From an uncultured Lachnospiraceae bacterium (GTDB lineage: Bacteria > Bacillota > Clostridia > Lachnospirales > Lachnospiraceae), in NCBI GenBank assembly GCA_910586715.1, contig CAJUJG010000025.1, positions 6,937 through 18,015 on the forward strand: 11,079 nt of DNA. Reading direction: 5' to 3'. How positions within the stretch are numbered: position 1 is the stretch's first letter; every line of letters begins with the position of its first letter. The notes beneath the pieces are model-generated. The model worked only from the letters and a program-made list of their open reading frames with translations, ran no database searches and was not told where the DNA came from. The position numbers were made by a program, and so were the translations under genes. This document shows, in pieces, positions 1 to 6,022 of this stretch.

Positions 1-189
1 AACCTGATAGCCGATTTGTCTAAGCCTCCCAAACAGGGCAACTGCACGCTCATCGGCAGGCATTCCATGCGGCACAAGCGTATTGTCAATATCAAAAATA
101 ATTCCACGAAAGCCCTTCCGATAAAAAGCCTCAAAGTCGATTTCATATGTGGAATTTACATATTCATTCGGATAAAATCCCTCCAGCAT
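1..189 (-). CDS. YqeG-family HAD-IIIA phosphatase, N-terminal part (cut by window edge)
   Basis: The first 63 codons are in the window; the gene runs off the left edge. The protein begins MLEGFYPNEYVNS and carries IIFDIDNTLVP at residues 30-40. This is HAD motif I, with D33 as the expected nucleophile and D35 as the second aspartate. The start, the NEYVNS stretch and the spacing to motif I are typical of the YqeG family, HAD-IIIA phosphatases related to phosphatidylglycerophosphate phosphatases and often found near aroE/yqeH-type genes in Firmicutes. The substrate in this organism is not known, and the later HAD motifs lie outside the window. The ATG at 189 follows a GGGG-containing purine stretch about 12 nt upstream, which is rather distant. 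A sigma-A-type promoter lies at 247-275. Family assignment is fairly sure; function is inferred. Confidence 0.85.
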   Translation of the reverse strand, partial: MLEGFYPNEYVNSTYEIDFEAFYRKGFRGIIFDIDNTLVPHGMPADERAVALFGRLRQIGYQV

Positions 190-246
190 AAAATAATTCT
201 GCCCCTTTCCTGTTCGGTCCTGCCTGTTTTGCAAAGCACAGTTTCT

Positions 247-275
247 ATTTTATATCATACTTCCCGATATTTCAA
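247..275 (-). promoter_or_regulatory. Sigma-A-type promoter for the YqeG-family gene
   Basis: Read on the minus strand: TTGAAA (270-275), a 17-nt spacer, and TAAAAT (247-252). Transcription should start near 240, giving a leader of about 50 nt. The promoter sits in the gap after the MATE gene's stop, so the phosphatase gene probably forms its own unit rather than depending on MATE transcription. I see no convincing terminator between the two genes. Confidence 0.6.
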
Positions 276-296
276 CCGTTAATGCACTGAGGTGAT

Positions 297-1607
297 TCAC
301 CCGTTTTCTTTCCAAACCAACACCGCGCAGAGCACCATCGTCACCGCCTCCGTCACCGGCGCGGCAAGCCATACGCCCGTCATGCCAAAATACGCGGGAA
401 GCACAAAAATACAGGCAAGCAGCACCACAAACCCCCGCGACAGGGAAATCAGCGCAGACGCAAGCGCATTTCCAACCGCAGTAAAATAAAACGACGTAAT
501 GGCATTCATGCCGCAAAAGAAAAAGGACACCGTAAAAATCAACATCCCCGATCGCACCATCTCCTGAATTGTGATATTTTTCACAAAAAGACCGCCGTAC
601 CAGTCCGCAAGCGCTGTCATCATCAAAAAGAGCGCCGCGCCGATTGCAAACACAAGCGCGTTCGTCCGCCTCCGCAAACGCCTTGCCAGCCCGCCCTCTT
701 TCGCGCCAAAGCAAAAGCTGACCAGCGGGCTTACGCCTTGTCCAAAGCCCACTACGACCATACTGAACACATAGGAAACATATCCCACAATCGTAAATGC
801 CGTCACACCGTCCACGCCAATCCGCCGCATAATCACAAAATTGTACGCAAACATGGCAATCCCCGTTGACATCTCACCAATAAACTCTGAGCTTCCGTTT
901 AACAGCGTTTTCACACAGACCGCCGCAGAAAACGAAAACGCCCCAAGTCGGTAAACCGCTGCTTTTTTGATAAAATAATACAACAAACAGCCAAACGAAA
1001 CTGCCGCAGACAAAAGCGACGCTACGGCAATCCCCGCAATTCCAACGTGCAAAACCACCGCAAACACATCATCCAAAACAACATTCAGCAGCACGCTGAC
1101 AGCATTGACCTTCATAAAAAACTGCGGATTGCCCTCGCCGCGGATAAACATGCCAAGACACGAATTGACCACCATAAGAACCAGCTCCGGCAGCAAAACC
1201 CCGTAATACGACTTAAAATATGCCCGCACCTGCCCCTGCGCGCCCAAAATATCAAGCATCGGCTCAAAAAATAACGCCACTGCCATACCTGTCAGTACGG
1301 CAAAAACCACCGTCGTCGCAACAGTCTGCCGAAAAGTCTGACAGCACGCCGACTGCTCCCCCGCCCCGAATGCCATTTGCGCAAGCGCGGCACCGCCGAC
1401 AGACACCATTAAGCCGATTGACAAAAACAGATAAATAATCGGCAGCCCTAAATTCACTGCAGCAATGCCTTCCGCTCCAACGTAATTTCCGACAAAAAAA
1501 CCGTCCGCCACGGTAATCAGCGAAGTGAGCAGCATCGCAACAATAGCAGGCACCGAAAACCGCAGAATGGTTCCTGTCGTGTTTTGTCTGATTTTTTCCA
1601 AATTCAT
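297..1607 (-). CDS. MATE-family multidrug/Na+ (or H+) antiporter
   Basis: An integral membrane efflux pump of about 436 residues, the usual size for MATE proteins with 12 membrane helices in two six-helix halves. The N-terminus (TGTILRFSVPAIVAMLLTSL, then DGFFVGNYVGAEGIAAVNLG) is the classic MATE first helix and loop. RGEGNP around residue 160 matches the family's R-x-x-GNP loop, and the second half repeats the pattern (IGVDGVTAFTIVGYVSYVFS, GFGQGVSPLVSFCFGA). The reading frame is open back to 1751, but AGGAGG at 1615-1620 fixes the start: it is 7 nt from the ATG at 1607 and 4 nt from the adjacent ATG at 1610, so 1607 is preferred. The gene lies 125 nt downstream of a Rob-like regulator gene in the same orientation, which suggests drug-induced expression. 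The family is clear; the transported substrate cannot be read from the sequence. Confidence 0.92.
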   Translation of the reverse strand: MNLEKIRQNTTGTILRFSVPAIVAMLLTSLITVADGFFVGNYVGAEGIAAVNLGLPIIYLFLSIGLMVSVGGAALAQMAFGAGEQSACCQTFRQTVATTVVFAVLTGMAVALFFEPMLDILGAQGQVRAYFKSYYGVLLPELVLMVVNSCLGMFIRGEGNPQFFMKVNAVSVLLNVVLDDVFAVVLHVGIAGIAVASLLSAAVSFGCLLYYFIKKAAVYRLGAFSFSAAVCVKTLLNGSSEFIGEMSTGIAMFAYNFVIMRRIGVDGVTAFTIVGYVSYVFSMVVVGFGQGVSPLVSFCFGAKEGGLARRLRRRTNALVFAIGAALFLMMTALADWYGGLFVKNITIQEMVRSGMLIFTVSFFFCGMNAITSFYFTAVGNALASALISLSRGFVVLLACIFVLPAYFGMTGVWLAAPVTEAVTMVLCAVLVWKENG

Positions 1608-1619
1608 CATAAAGCCTCC

Positions 1620-1668
1620 TGATATGATATTTTCCAAGATCTTTCTTTGAAACGAATTTATCATATCA
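1620..1668. repeat. Inverted repeat (TGATATGATA / TATCATATCA) before the MATE gene
   Basis: On the plus strand TGATATGATA lies at 1620-1629 and its exact reverse complement TATCATATCA at 1659-1668, separated by 29 nt. The proximal arm touches the AGGAGG ribosome binding site of the MATE gene. It could be a pair of operator half-sites for the neighbouring AraC-GyrI regulator, or an RNA stem close to the ribosome binding site. The sequence alone does not decide. The rest of the 1611-1732 gap holds only a weak AT-rich -10-like stretch (TATGATAAAT, minus strand) that overlaps the distal arm. Confidence 0.55.
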
Positions 1669-1732
1669 AGAGACGCAAATATAAACTTCTGAATTTGTGC
1701 TTTGTTTCCTCCATGCCCCCTGCAGCAACCGT

Positions 1733-2572
1733 CTATTTCACGGGCAGGCAAATATCCAACTCCATATACCCCGATTTTTCATCTACCATACGGTAAATGT
1801 CAAACCCGCTGCGGTCGTCCAGCACATACCCCGCCCGCGGCAGCCACACGGTAAAAATCGTCTGATACGCCGCATAAATATGCTTCCCCAGTCCCTTGTA
1901 GGCGTACACCGCGCACTTCCCGCCCGCTATCGTACAGGTATTCTCAAACGGCACGTCGCCTGCGATACTCATGCAAATATCGTACAGACAGCCGTCCTTG
2001 TCCGTAATTGCGGGATCGTCAAACGTCCGTTCAAAAAACAGCGTATCGTCCGTTATATAATCCCTGTATTTTTCCATAAAATCATGCCATTGCCCGCTCA
2101 GATAGCGGTAGCTGCCAATTCTGCGCTCGTAAAGCACATGGTAATCGGGCAGTGTCTGCACCGTCATTTTTTTGTCACATTCCGTAAAGCTCTCCATTTG
2201 ACTGGCTGTATTGTGAAAAAACGGGTGCCGTATCGTCGTTTCATAACAGTTTCTGCGAAAATTGACCGGATTAGTCTGATACTGTTGCCGAAACAGCCAA
2301 CTGTAATTGGACGGACTGTACCCAAACGCATATCCAATGTCCGTAACGCTGCGCTCCCGCTCCACCTTCAGCCGGAACGCACTCTGCTCTAGCTTCAGCC
2401 GCTTAATAAACGCATACACGCTCTCCCCCGTCTGCTCCTTAAACATTCTGCTGAAATGATATTTGGAAAAATGACAGTGCGCCGCCACGTCTTCCACCGA
2501 CAGCTCCTCGCCGATATGTTCCAAAATATAATCAATCGCACGGCTGACCGTTTCGTTTGTAATCGTAACCAT
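1733..2572 (-). CDS. AraC-family regulator with GyrI-like ligand-binding domain (Rob-like)
   Basis: A transcription factor of 279 residues. Residues 8-108 form an AraC/XylS DNA-binding domain with two helix-turn-helix motifs: LSVEDVAAHCHFSKYHFSRM at 24-43, and SVTDIGYAFGYSPSNYSWLF at 75-94. Residues 125-279 fit a GyrI-like (SOUL/BmrR-type) effector domain, ending in the typical GYMELDICLPVK strand. The same order, AraC domain first and GyrI domain second, and nearly the same length occur in E. coli Rob, where the C-terminal domain binds hydrophobic ligands. The start at 2572 has AAAGGA 7 nt upstream. The stop is TAG. The downstream MATE pump gene suggests that the protein senses toxic compounds and switches on export. 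That role is inferred from domains and context; the domain assignment is solid. Confidence 0.92.
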   Translation of the reverse strand: MVTITNETVSRAIDYILEHIGEELSVEDVAAHCHFSKYHFSRMFKEQTGESVYAFIKRLKLEQSAFRLKVERERSVTDIGYAFGYSPSNYSWLFRQQYQTNPVNFRRNCYETTIRHPFFHNTASQMESFTECDKKMTVQTLPDYHVLYERRIGSYRYLSGQWHDFMEKYRDYITDDTLFFERTFDDPAITDKDGCLYDICMSIAGDVPFENTCTIAGGKCAVYAYKGLGKHIYAAYQTIFTVWLPRAGYVLDDRSGFDIYRMVDEKSGYMELDICLPVK

Positions 2573-2626
2573 TCATTATTCCTTTCAATTGTCTTCTATC
2601 AATATCTTTGGTATATAACTCCACGA

Positions 2627-2773
2627 TTACCGGCATCTACAACACAACTCATACAATTTTTGACAATATAAATCATCATGAAATTGGATTCCTTTTAAAA
2701 ACAAAAGCAAATTTTTCACTTTATATTCCGGAAGCTTATCAATAATCTGTTTCGCCTGTTCTCTTTCACTCAT
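2627..2773 (-). CDS. Small hypothetical protein, 48 aa
   Basis: A short ORF encoding MSEREQAKQIIDKLPEYKVK, then NLLLFLKGIQFHDDLYCQKL and a Cys/Arg-rich end. The first 28 residues resemble the N-terminus of small Firmicutes proteins often annotated as hypothetical or RelB/DinJ-like. That resemblance is from memory of family style, not a search. Those relatives are usually longer, so this copy may be truncated: the tail YELCCRCR looks unlike a designed C-terminus. The only usable ATG is at 2773, because TGA lies three codons upstream. The nearest purine-rich site (AGGAAAG) is about 13 nt away, which is weak. An extended -10 promoter sits just upstream at 2806-2814. The AraC-GyrI gene starts 54 nt downstream, so the ORF could lead that transcript. 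No function is claimed, and no toxin partner is visible. Confidence 0.5.
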   Translation of the reverse strand: MSEREQAKQIIDKLPEYKVKNLLLFLKGIQFHDDLYCQKLYELCCRCR

Positions 2774-2805
2774 ATACTGTCACATTCTTTCCTATCGATA
2801 ATTCT

Positions 2806-2814
2806 ATTATAGCA
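2806..2814 (-). promoter_or_regulatory. Extended -10 promoter (TGC-TATAAT) before the small ORF and AraC-GyrI gene
   Basis: On the minus strand TGCTATAAT carries a perfect -10 hexamer (2806-2811) preceded by the TGn extension. The -35 position at 17 nt spacing reads TTTTAT, a poor match, which extended -10 promoters tolerate. The start point would be near 2799, about 25 nt before the small ORF's ATG. It may drive the small ORF and the AraC-GyrI gene together. Confidence 0.5.
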
Positions 2815-2864
2815 AACATGCATCTCAAATAAAAAGAACTTTTGCAAACTTTTCATCATCGCTA

Positions 2865-3635
2865 CTATATACCCTTGCCCCCTATCCGAAAATCAAACAC
2901 ATCTTCCCTGCAAAAAAGCTGCGACCACCGTGCGGAAATCAGCTTTGCATAATCCAAACACTGCAGCCCATAATTTCCAAGCGCATACCCGTCGTTCAGT
3001 TCCAAAAAAACGGTCTGCCCCCTCCCGTCCTTAAGCGCCACTGCAAAATCAATGCTGCACCCCATCGGACGGTCGGGAATTGTCAGAAACGCCTCCACCA
3101 CTTCATCTACAACCTTCGGGTTATAATTGTAATGATAATCCCCCTTATACGGACGAATGTCAACCAATCTGTCATACACCATAAATCCGCGCCACTCCCG
3201 TTTCAGGTCCAGCACGTCGCTGCAAATCACCTCGTAATTCTCATAGCAGCTTCCACACCCAATCAGATCCTTTGGTCCGTTTACCACCACGCCCGTAAAC
3301 GCCTTATCCTTAACCGGTTTTACGAAAACACCCCACTTATCGGGATTTGCATTGATTGCGTCAATCGTGTCCGTCCAAATCCTGCGCCCCATAAACGGTT
3401 TTAGCGCGTCCGGATAATCCTCACACGACGAAGTTATGCCAAATTTATGGAAAATCGTCTGCACCTGCGCAATATAATCCAAAACAATGTCCTCGTCCGT
3501 CACCGTACCATAAATTTCATCAATCGTTTTATATTTCACAATCTCCGCGCCCATCTCCCGAAATCCCATAACGGCATGTGCGATATTCGCGGAATGATAC
3601 TCCCCGTTGCTCCTGACTTTCGCGTATATTACCAT
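2865..3635 (-). CDS. R2K-clade ATP-grasp domain protein (DUF4343-like)
   Basis: A soluble protein of 256 residues that resembles the R2K branch of ATP-grasp enzymes, which are predicted to ligate or modify peptides or proteins at the cost of ATP. Visible landmarks are GVFVKPVKDKAFTG at 102-115 (nucleotide-binding lysines), EWRGFMVYDRLVDIRPY at 147-163 (conserved arginine), CSIDFAV at 193-199 (acidic metal ligand) and FLELNDGYALGNYGL at 210-224, with E212, N214 and D215 in the usual ATP-grasp metal-binding E-x-N arrangement. The N-terminal 90 residues form the pre-ATP-grasp region. Its length fits the family. The start at 3635 has AAAGGG about 11 nt upstream. Neighbours give no clear partner: the gene stands between a small ORF and a divergent regulator, without phage genes. 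The substrate is unknown; the fold assignment rests on motif recognition. Confidence 0.75.
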   Translation of the reverse strand: MVIYAKVRSNGEYHSANIAHAVMGFREMGAEIVKYKTIDEIYGTVTDEDIVLDYIAQVQTIFHKFGITSSCEDYPDALKPFMGRRIWTDTIDAINANPDKWGVFVKPVKDKAFTGVVVNGPKDLIGCGSCYENYEVICSDVLDLKREWRGFMVYDRLVDIRPYKGDYHYNYNPKVVDEVVEAFLTIPDRPMGCSIDFAVALKDGRGQTVFLELNDGYALGNYGLQCLDYAKLISARWSQLFCREDVFDFRIGGKGI

Positions 3636-3692
3636 ATCCTGTCAATCCCTTTCCAAAAACATATTACCCATCAGCCACTTTTGCATATAAGA

Positions 3693-3698
3693 ATTATA
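3693..3698 (-). promoter_or_regulatory. Possible -10 element (TATAAT) close to the ATP-grasp gene
   Basis: A perfect TATAAT on the minus strand, about 57 nt before the ATP-grasp start codon. At 17 nt spacing the -35 position would fall inside the hairpin at 3703-3728 and reads GAACGC, a poor match. It is either a promoter needing an activator or simply AT-rich leader sequence below the stronger promoter at 3796-3825. Confidence 0.3.
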
Positions 3699-3702
3699 AA
3701 CC

Positions 3703-3728
3703 GTTACTGTTCACTGCGTTCCAGTAAC
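3703..3728 (-). repeat. Hairpin 2 of a tandem pair upstream of the ATP-grasp gene
   Basis: GTTACTG at 3703-3709 and CAGTAAC at 3722-3728 (plus strand) form a perfect 7-bp inverted repeat with a 12-nt loop. As minus-strand RNA the stem can grow to 9 bp (CUGUUACUG with CAGUAACGG, one G-U pair). It shares its edge nucleotides with the next hairpin (3728-3775), so the outermost pairs of the two stems compete. Confidence 0.6.
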
Positions 3729-3775
3729 AGATAAAAATCCATTCAATGTTTGCTTCGCCAATGAATTTTTATCTG
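3728..3775 (-). repeat. Hairpin 1 of a tandem pair upstream of the ATP-grasp gene
   Basis: CAGATAAAAATCCATT at 3728-3743 faces AATGAATTTTTATCTG at 3760-3775: a 16-bp inverted repeat with one mismatch and a 16-nt loop. The single mismatch (3739 against 3764) is C-A on the plus strand but becomes a G-U pair in minus-strand RNA, so only a minus-strand transcript would pair along the whole stem. It does not look like a terminator, since no U-tract follows. It could be part of a structured leader RNA or a dispersed REP/MITE-like repeat. Confidence 0.6.
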
Positions 3776-3795
3776 GCTGCGATTCGTTTTCTCAC

Positions 3796-3825
3796 ATCAT
3801 AAACCTTCCCTCCAGCGCTTGTCAA
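3796..3825 (-). promoter_or_regulatory. Sigma-A-type promoter reading toward the ATP-grasp gene
   Basis: On the minus strand TTGACA (3820-3825, perfect -35) is followed after 18 nt by TATGAT (3796-3801). Initiation would be near 3789. The resulting leader of about 150 nt would contain both hairpins before reaching the ATP-grasp start codon at 3635. It lies back to back with the promoter of the divergent AraC gene. Confidence 0.55.
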
Positions 3826-3837
3826 TCTTACCATACA

Positions 3838-3866
3838 TTGCAAAAGCACCCCATTTATGATACAAT
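3838..3866 (+). promoter_or_regulatory. Sigma-A-type promoter for the plus-strand AraC regulator
   Basis: TTGCAA (3838-3843), a 17-nt spacer and TACAAT (3861-3866), with a start point expected near 3873. This places transcription initiation downstream of the long upstream reading-frame extension and supports translation from the ATG at 3928, giving a leader of about 55 nt. Confidence 0.65.
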
Positions 3867-3927
3867 CACCCTAACAATCGAGTGGGCAAATAAGCTACTC
3901 ACCATAAGAAACCGGAGGAATACGCCT

Positions 3928-4683
3928 ATGAGATTATTACAGGAATGGTACACCCAGGAAACCTTAGACAGTGAAGAAGAAAAATTTCATCGCCCGCTCA
4001 GCGACGAGCAGCTCTTTTTCCACGCAGTCAGCTCCGGCGACATCGACTTCGTGCGGCAAAACTGCAAGGAAAAGAAATTTATCGAAACGGACGGCGTCGG
4101 TCTTTTGTCCCGCGACGACGTGACCAACCTCAAATACCACTTTGTCATCACGACAGCGTTCGTGACAAGACTCTGCGTCGAGGCAGGCATGGAGCTTGAG
4201 CAGGCATTTCGACTAAGCGATTTCTACATTCTCAAGCTTGACAGCCTGAACACCACCGCATCCGTCGCAGAGCTCCATGACCGCATGGTTCTTGATTTCA
4301 CCGGAAAAATGCGCTTTTTAATCCGAAATCAAGGCGCATCAAAGCCCATTATCACCTGCATTGATTACATTTACGCCCACATCACGGAGCGAATTACAAT
4401 TGAAGACCTCGCCGAATATACCGGTCTCTCCGCAAGCTACCTCTCCCGTCTTTTCAAAAAAGAAACCGGCGTGTCGGTAAGCGATTACGTGCGTGAAAAG
4501 AAAATTGAAAAAGCGCAGCACTTATTAAAATACTGCGACTACAGTTTAATCGAAATTGCAAATTACCTGTCGTTTTCTTCCCAAAGCCATTTCATACAAC
4601 TTTTTAAAGAATTTACCGGCATGACGCCCAAAAAATACCGCGACCTCCACTCCCGCGCGACTTGGAATGTAACAACCGAGTAG
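3928..4683 (+). CDS. AraC-family transcriptional regulator, likely regulator of the sugar locus
   Basis: A DNA-binding regulator of 251 residues. Residues 141-241 are a C-terminal AraC/XylS domain with helix-turn-helix motifs at about 157-178 (TIEDLAEYTGLSASYLSRLF) and 205-228 (YSLIEIANYLSFSSQSHFIQ), ending in the conserved FTGMTPKKYRDLH. Residues 1-135 are a helical region containing RDDVTNLKYHFVITTAFVTR, a type often seen in Clostridia regulators of sugar systems; I do not know its ligand. The frame is open from 3838, but GGAGG lies 9 nt before the ATG at 3928 and the promoter at 3838-3866 overlaps the upstream extension, so the short start is chosen. The stop is TAG. The gene converges on the GH3 gene. 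Control of that locus is an inference from position. Confidence 0.9.
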   Translation: MRLLQEWYTQETLDSEEEKFHRPLSDEQLFFHAVSSGDIDFVRQNCKEKKFIETDGVGLLSRDDVTNLKYHFVITTAFVTRLCVEAGMELEQAFRLSDFYILKLDSLNTTASVAELHDRMVLDFTGKMRFLIRNQGASKPIITCIDYIYAHITERITIEDLAEYTGLSASYLSRLFKKETGVSVSDYVREKKIEKAQHLLKYCDYSLIEIANYLSFSSQSHFIQLFKEFTGMTPKKYRDLHSRATWNVTTE

Positions 4684-4702
4684 GCGGAAACAGAAATCAA
4701 AC

Positions 4703-4730
4703 GGCAGGAGGAATTACTTAACCTCCTGCC
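4703..4730 (-). terminator. Terminator hairpin at the end of the GH3 operon
   Basis: GGCAGGAGG (4703-4711) and CCTCCTGCC (4722-4730) form a perfect 9-bp GC-rich stem with a 10-nt loop. On the minus strand the stem is followed by GTTTGATTTCTGTTT, a moderately U-rich tail. The 5' arm encodes the last GH3 residues and the TAA stop lies in the loop, so the terminator overlaps the gene's end. On the plus strand the following sequence is not T-rich, so it would stop the AraC transcript poorly. Confidence 0.6.
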
Positions 4731-5974
4731 AGTCTCTCAATCAACGCAAGAATACGCCCCGCGCAACAGCGGATTTCGTTCTCCGAAAGCAGTCCCTGCG
4801 CATACGCCATACGGATATTTTCCGCATCTTTGCGGTTTCCCGGCATAATAATATCATTTCCTGCCGCAACGCATTGCCACGGCACACTCCCGTCCTTTGG
4901 AACCGTCGTATTCCAGTCTGACATAATTATCCCCTCAAAGCCCCACTCACCGCGCGCAACCGTTGTACAGAGGTCCCGGCTGTTTGCCGTATGAACACCA
5001 TTCACGCAGTTATAGGAAGACATGATTGCTGCCGGAGCGCTTTCCTTCACCGCAATCTCGAATCCGCGCAAGTAAATTTCCCGCAGGGCGCGCTCTGAAA
5101 CGCGCGCGTCAACTGCCATTCTGTTGTCCTCCTGATTGTTGCAGGCAAAGTGCTTGATTGTCACGCCGCATCTTTTATTGCTTTGTACACCAGCCGTCAC
5201 TGCCGCTGCCATCATACCGGACAAAAACGGGTCCTCCGAATAATACTCGAAATTTCTCCCGCACAAAGGATTTCTATGGATATTCATGCCGGGAGCAAGC
5301 CACAAGTCAATCTGAAACTCCTCCATCTCAACTGCTATGGCGCTGCCAAACCGTTTCATGAGCGCCGTATCCCATGTCTGCGCCAATGCCGTTCCGACCG
5401 GAAACGCCGTACAATACTGATAATACCAGTCCGCATCCTCATGCGCTTCCACCTCTTCCAAAAAGCCGTTTTCGAGCGAGCCAAGAACTCCTGTTCCGTA
5501 TATGGTATCCGTCTTGCGGTCGACCGCATAATTTTGCCGTAAACGCAGTCCTGCCGGACCGTCCGCCATCACCAAAGCACGTTTTCCGTAATGCGCAAGC
5601 GCCCCCGTCGTTTCCCCGGCAGATCCCGGTACGGAAATTCCTGCTGCGCCAAGCATACCGCCCTCCTGTGACAGCTTTCCATATAAAAGCGGTATCAGCT
5701 CCTCAACAGCATACCCCTTCGCAACTGGAGTCTGAACCTCTTTTTGTACTTCCTTTTGCGGCACAAAGTCAAGCTGCAAACCCCCTTGCGCCTTTGCCTG
5801 CGCAAGATACTCCTGCGCTTTGCGTTTTCGCGTTTCGGGCGCACAAAGCTCCTCAAATTCTGCCTTTTTCGGGCAAATGGCGCTTGTCTCCTCCAAAATA
5901 ACCTGCTCCTTAACCGAAAGCAAAGCTGCGGGCTGCAAGGACGCCAAATGGCTCCCCACCCATATACCGTACAC
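4718..5974 (-). CDS. GH3 catalytic (nucleophile) domain, second half of the interrupted gene
   Basis: This open segment encodes the end of the fibronectin III-like domain, a charged linker (around KEVQKEVQ) and the full GH3 N-terminal-type TIM barrel. Counting from the GTG at 5974, landmarks are LVMADGPAGLR at 134-144, GRNFEYYSEDP at 239-249, KHFACNNQEDNR at 274-285 and GIIMSDWNTT at 348-357. D353 in the SDW motif is the expected nucleophile. All substrate-pocket motifs look intact, so the domain itself has not decayed. I see no well-placed ribosome binding site before the GTG: AGGGA touches the codon. Independent translation is therefore doubtful, and the segment is probably only made by readthrough of the TAG at 6023-6025. 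A barrel alone would lack the acid/base residue. Confidence 0.6.
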   Translation of the reverse strand: MYGIWVGSHLASLQPAALLSVKEQVILEETSAICPKKAEFEELCAPETRKRKAQEYLAQAKAQGGLQLDFVPQKEVQKEVQTPVAKGYAVEELIPLLYGKLSQEGGMLGAAGISVPGSAGETTGALAHYGKRALVMADGPAGLRLRQNYAVDRKTDTIYGTGVLGSLENGFLEEVEAHEDADWYYQYCTAFPVGTALAQTWDTALMKRFGSAIAVEMEEFQIDLWLAPGMNIHRNPLCGRNFEYYSEDPFLSGMMAAAVTAGVQSNKRCGVTIKHFACNNQEDNRMAVDARVSERALREIYLRGFEIAVKESAPAAIMSSYNCVNGVHTANSRDLCTTVARGEWGFEGIIMSDWNTTVPKDGSVPWQCVAAGNDIIMPGNRKDAENIRMAYAQGLLSENEIRCCAGRILALIERLAGG

Positions 5975-6022
5975 TCCCTGCTCAATCGTCCATGCATGGA
6001 GCTGCTCCGAAAAGCCTGCAAG

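Noticed and set aside
250..714. A 154-codon minus-strand frame inside the MATE gene
   Set aside because: It overlaps the MATE frame fully, is rich in Cys, Arg and Gly as expected from a shifted frame, and has no family features.
1608..1751. N-terminal extension of the MATE protein
   Set aside because: The extension overlaps the end of the regulator gene and is not hydrophobic or MATE-like. AGGAGG at 1615-1620 marks an internal start.
2815..2864. Terminator after the ATP-grasp gene
   Set aside because: Only a weak A/T stem (AAAAG with CTTTT) precedes a T-rich run. The stem is too short and AT-only to support a call.
3838..3927. Thirty extra codons at the start of the plus-strand AraC gene
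   Set aside because: This stretch contains the promoter and leader. A ribosome binding site precedes the ATG at 3928.
5150..5901. Plus-strand open frames of 130 and 175 codons across the GH3 gene
   Set aside because: They run antisense to a clearly coding GH3 barrel, have biased composition (Pro/Arg-rich) and no recognisable domain.
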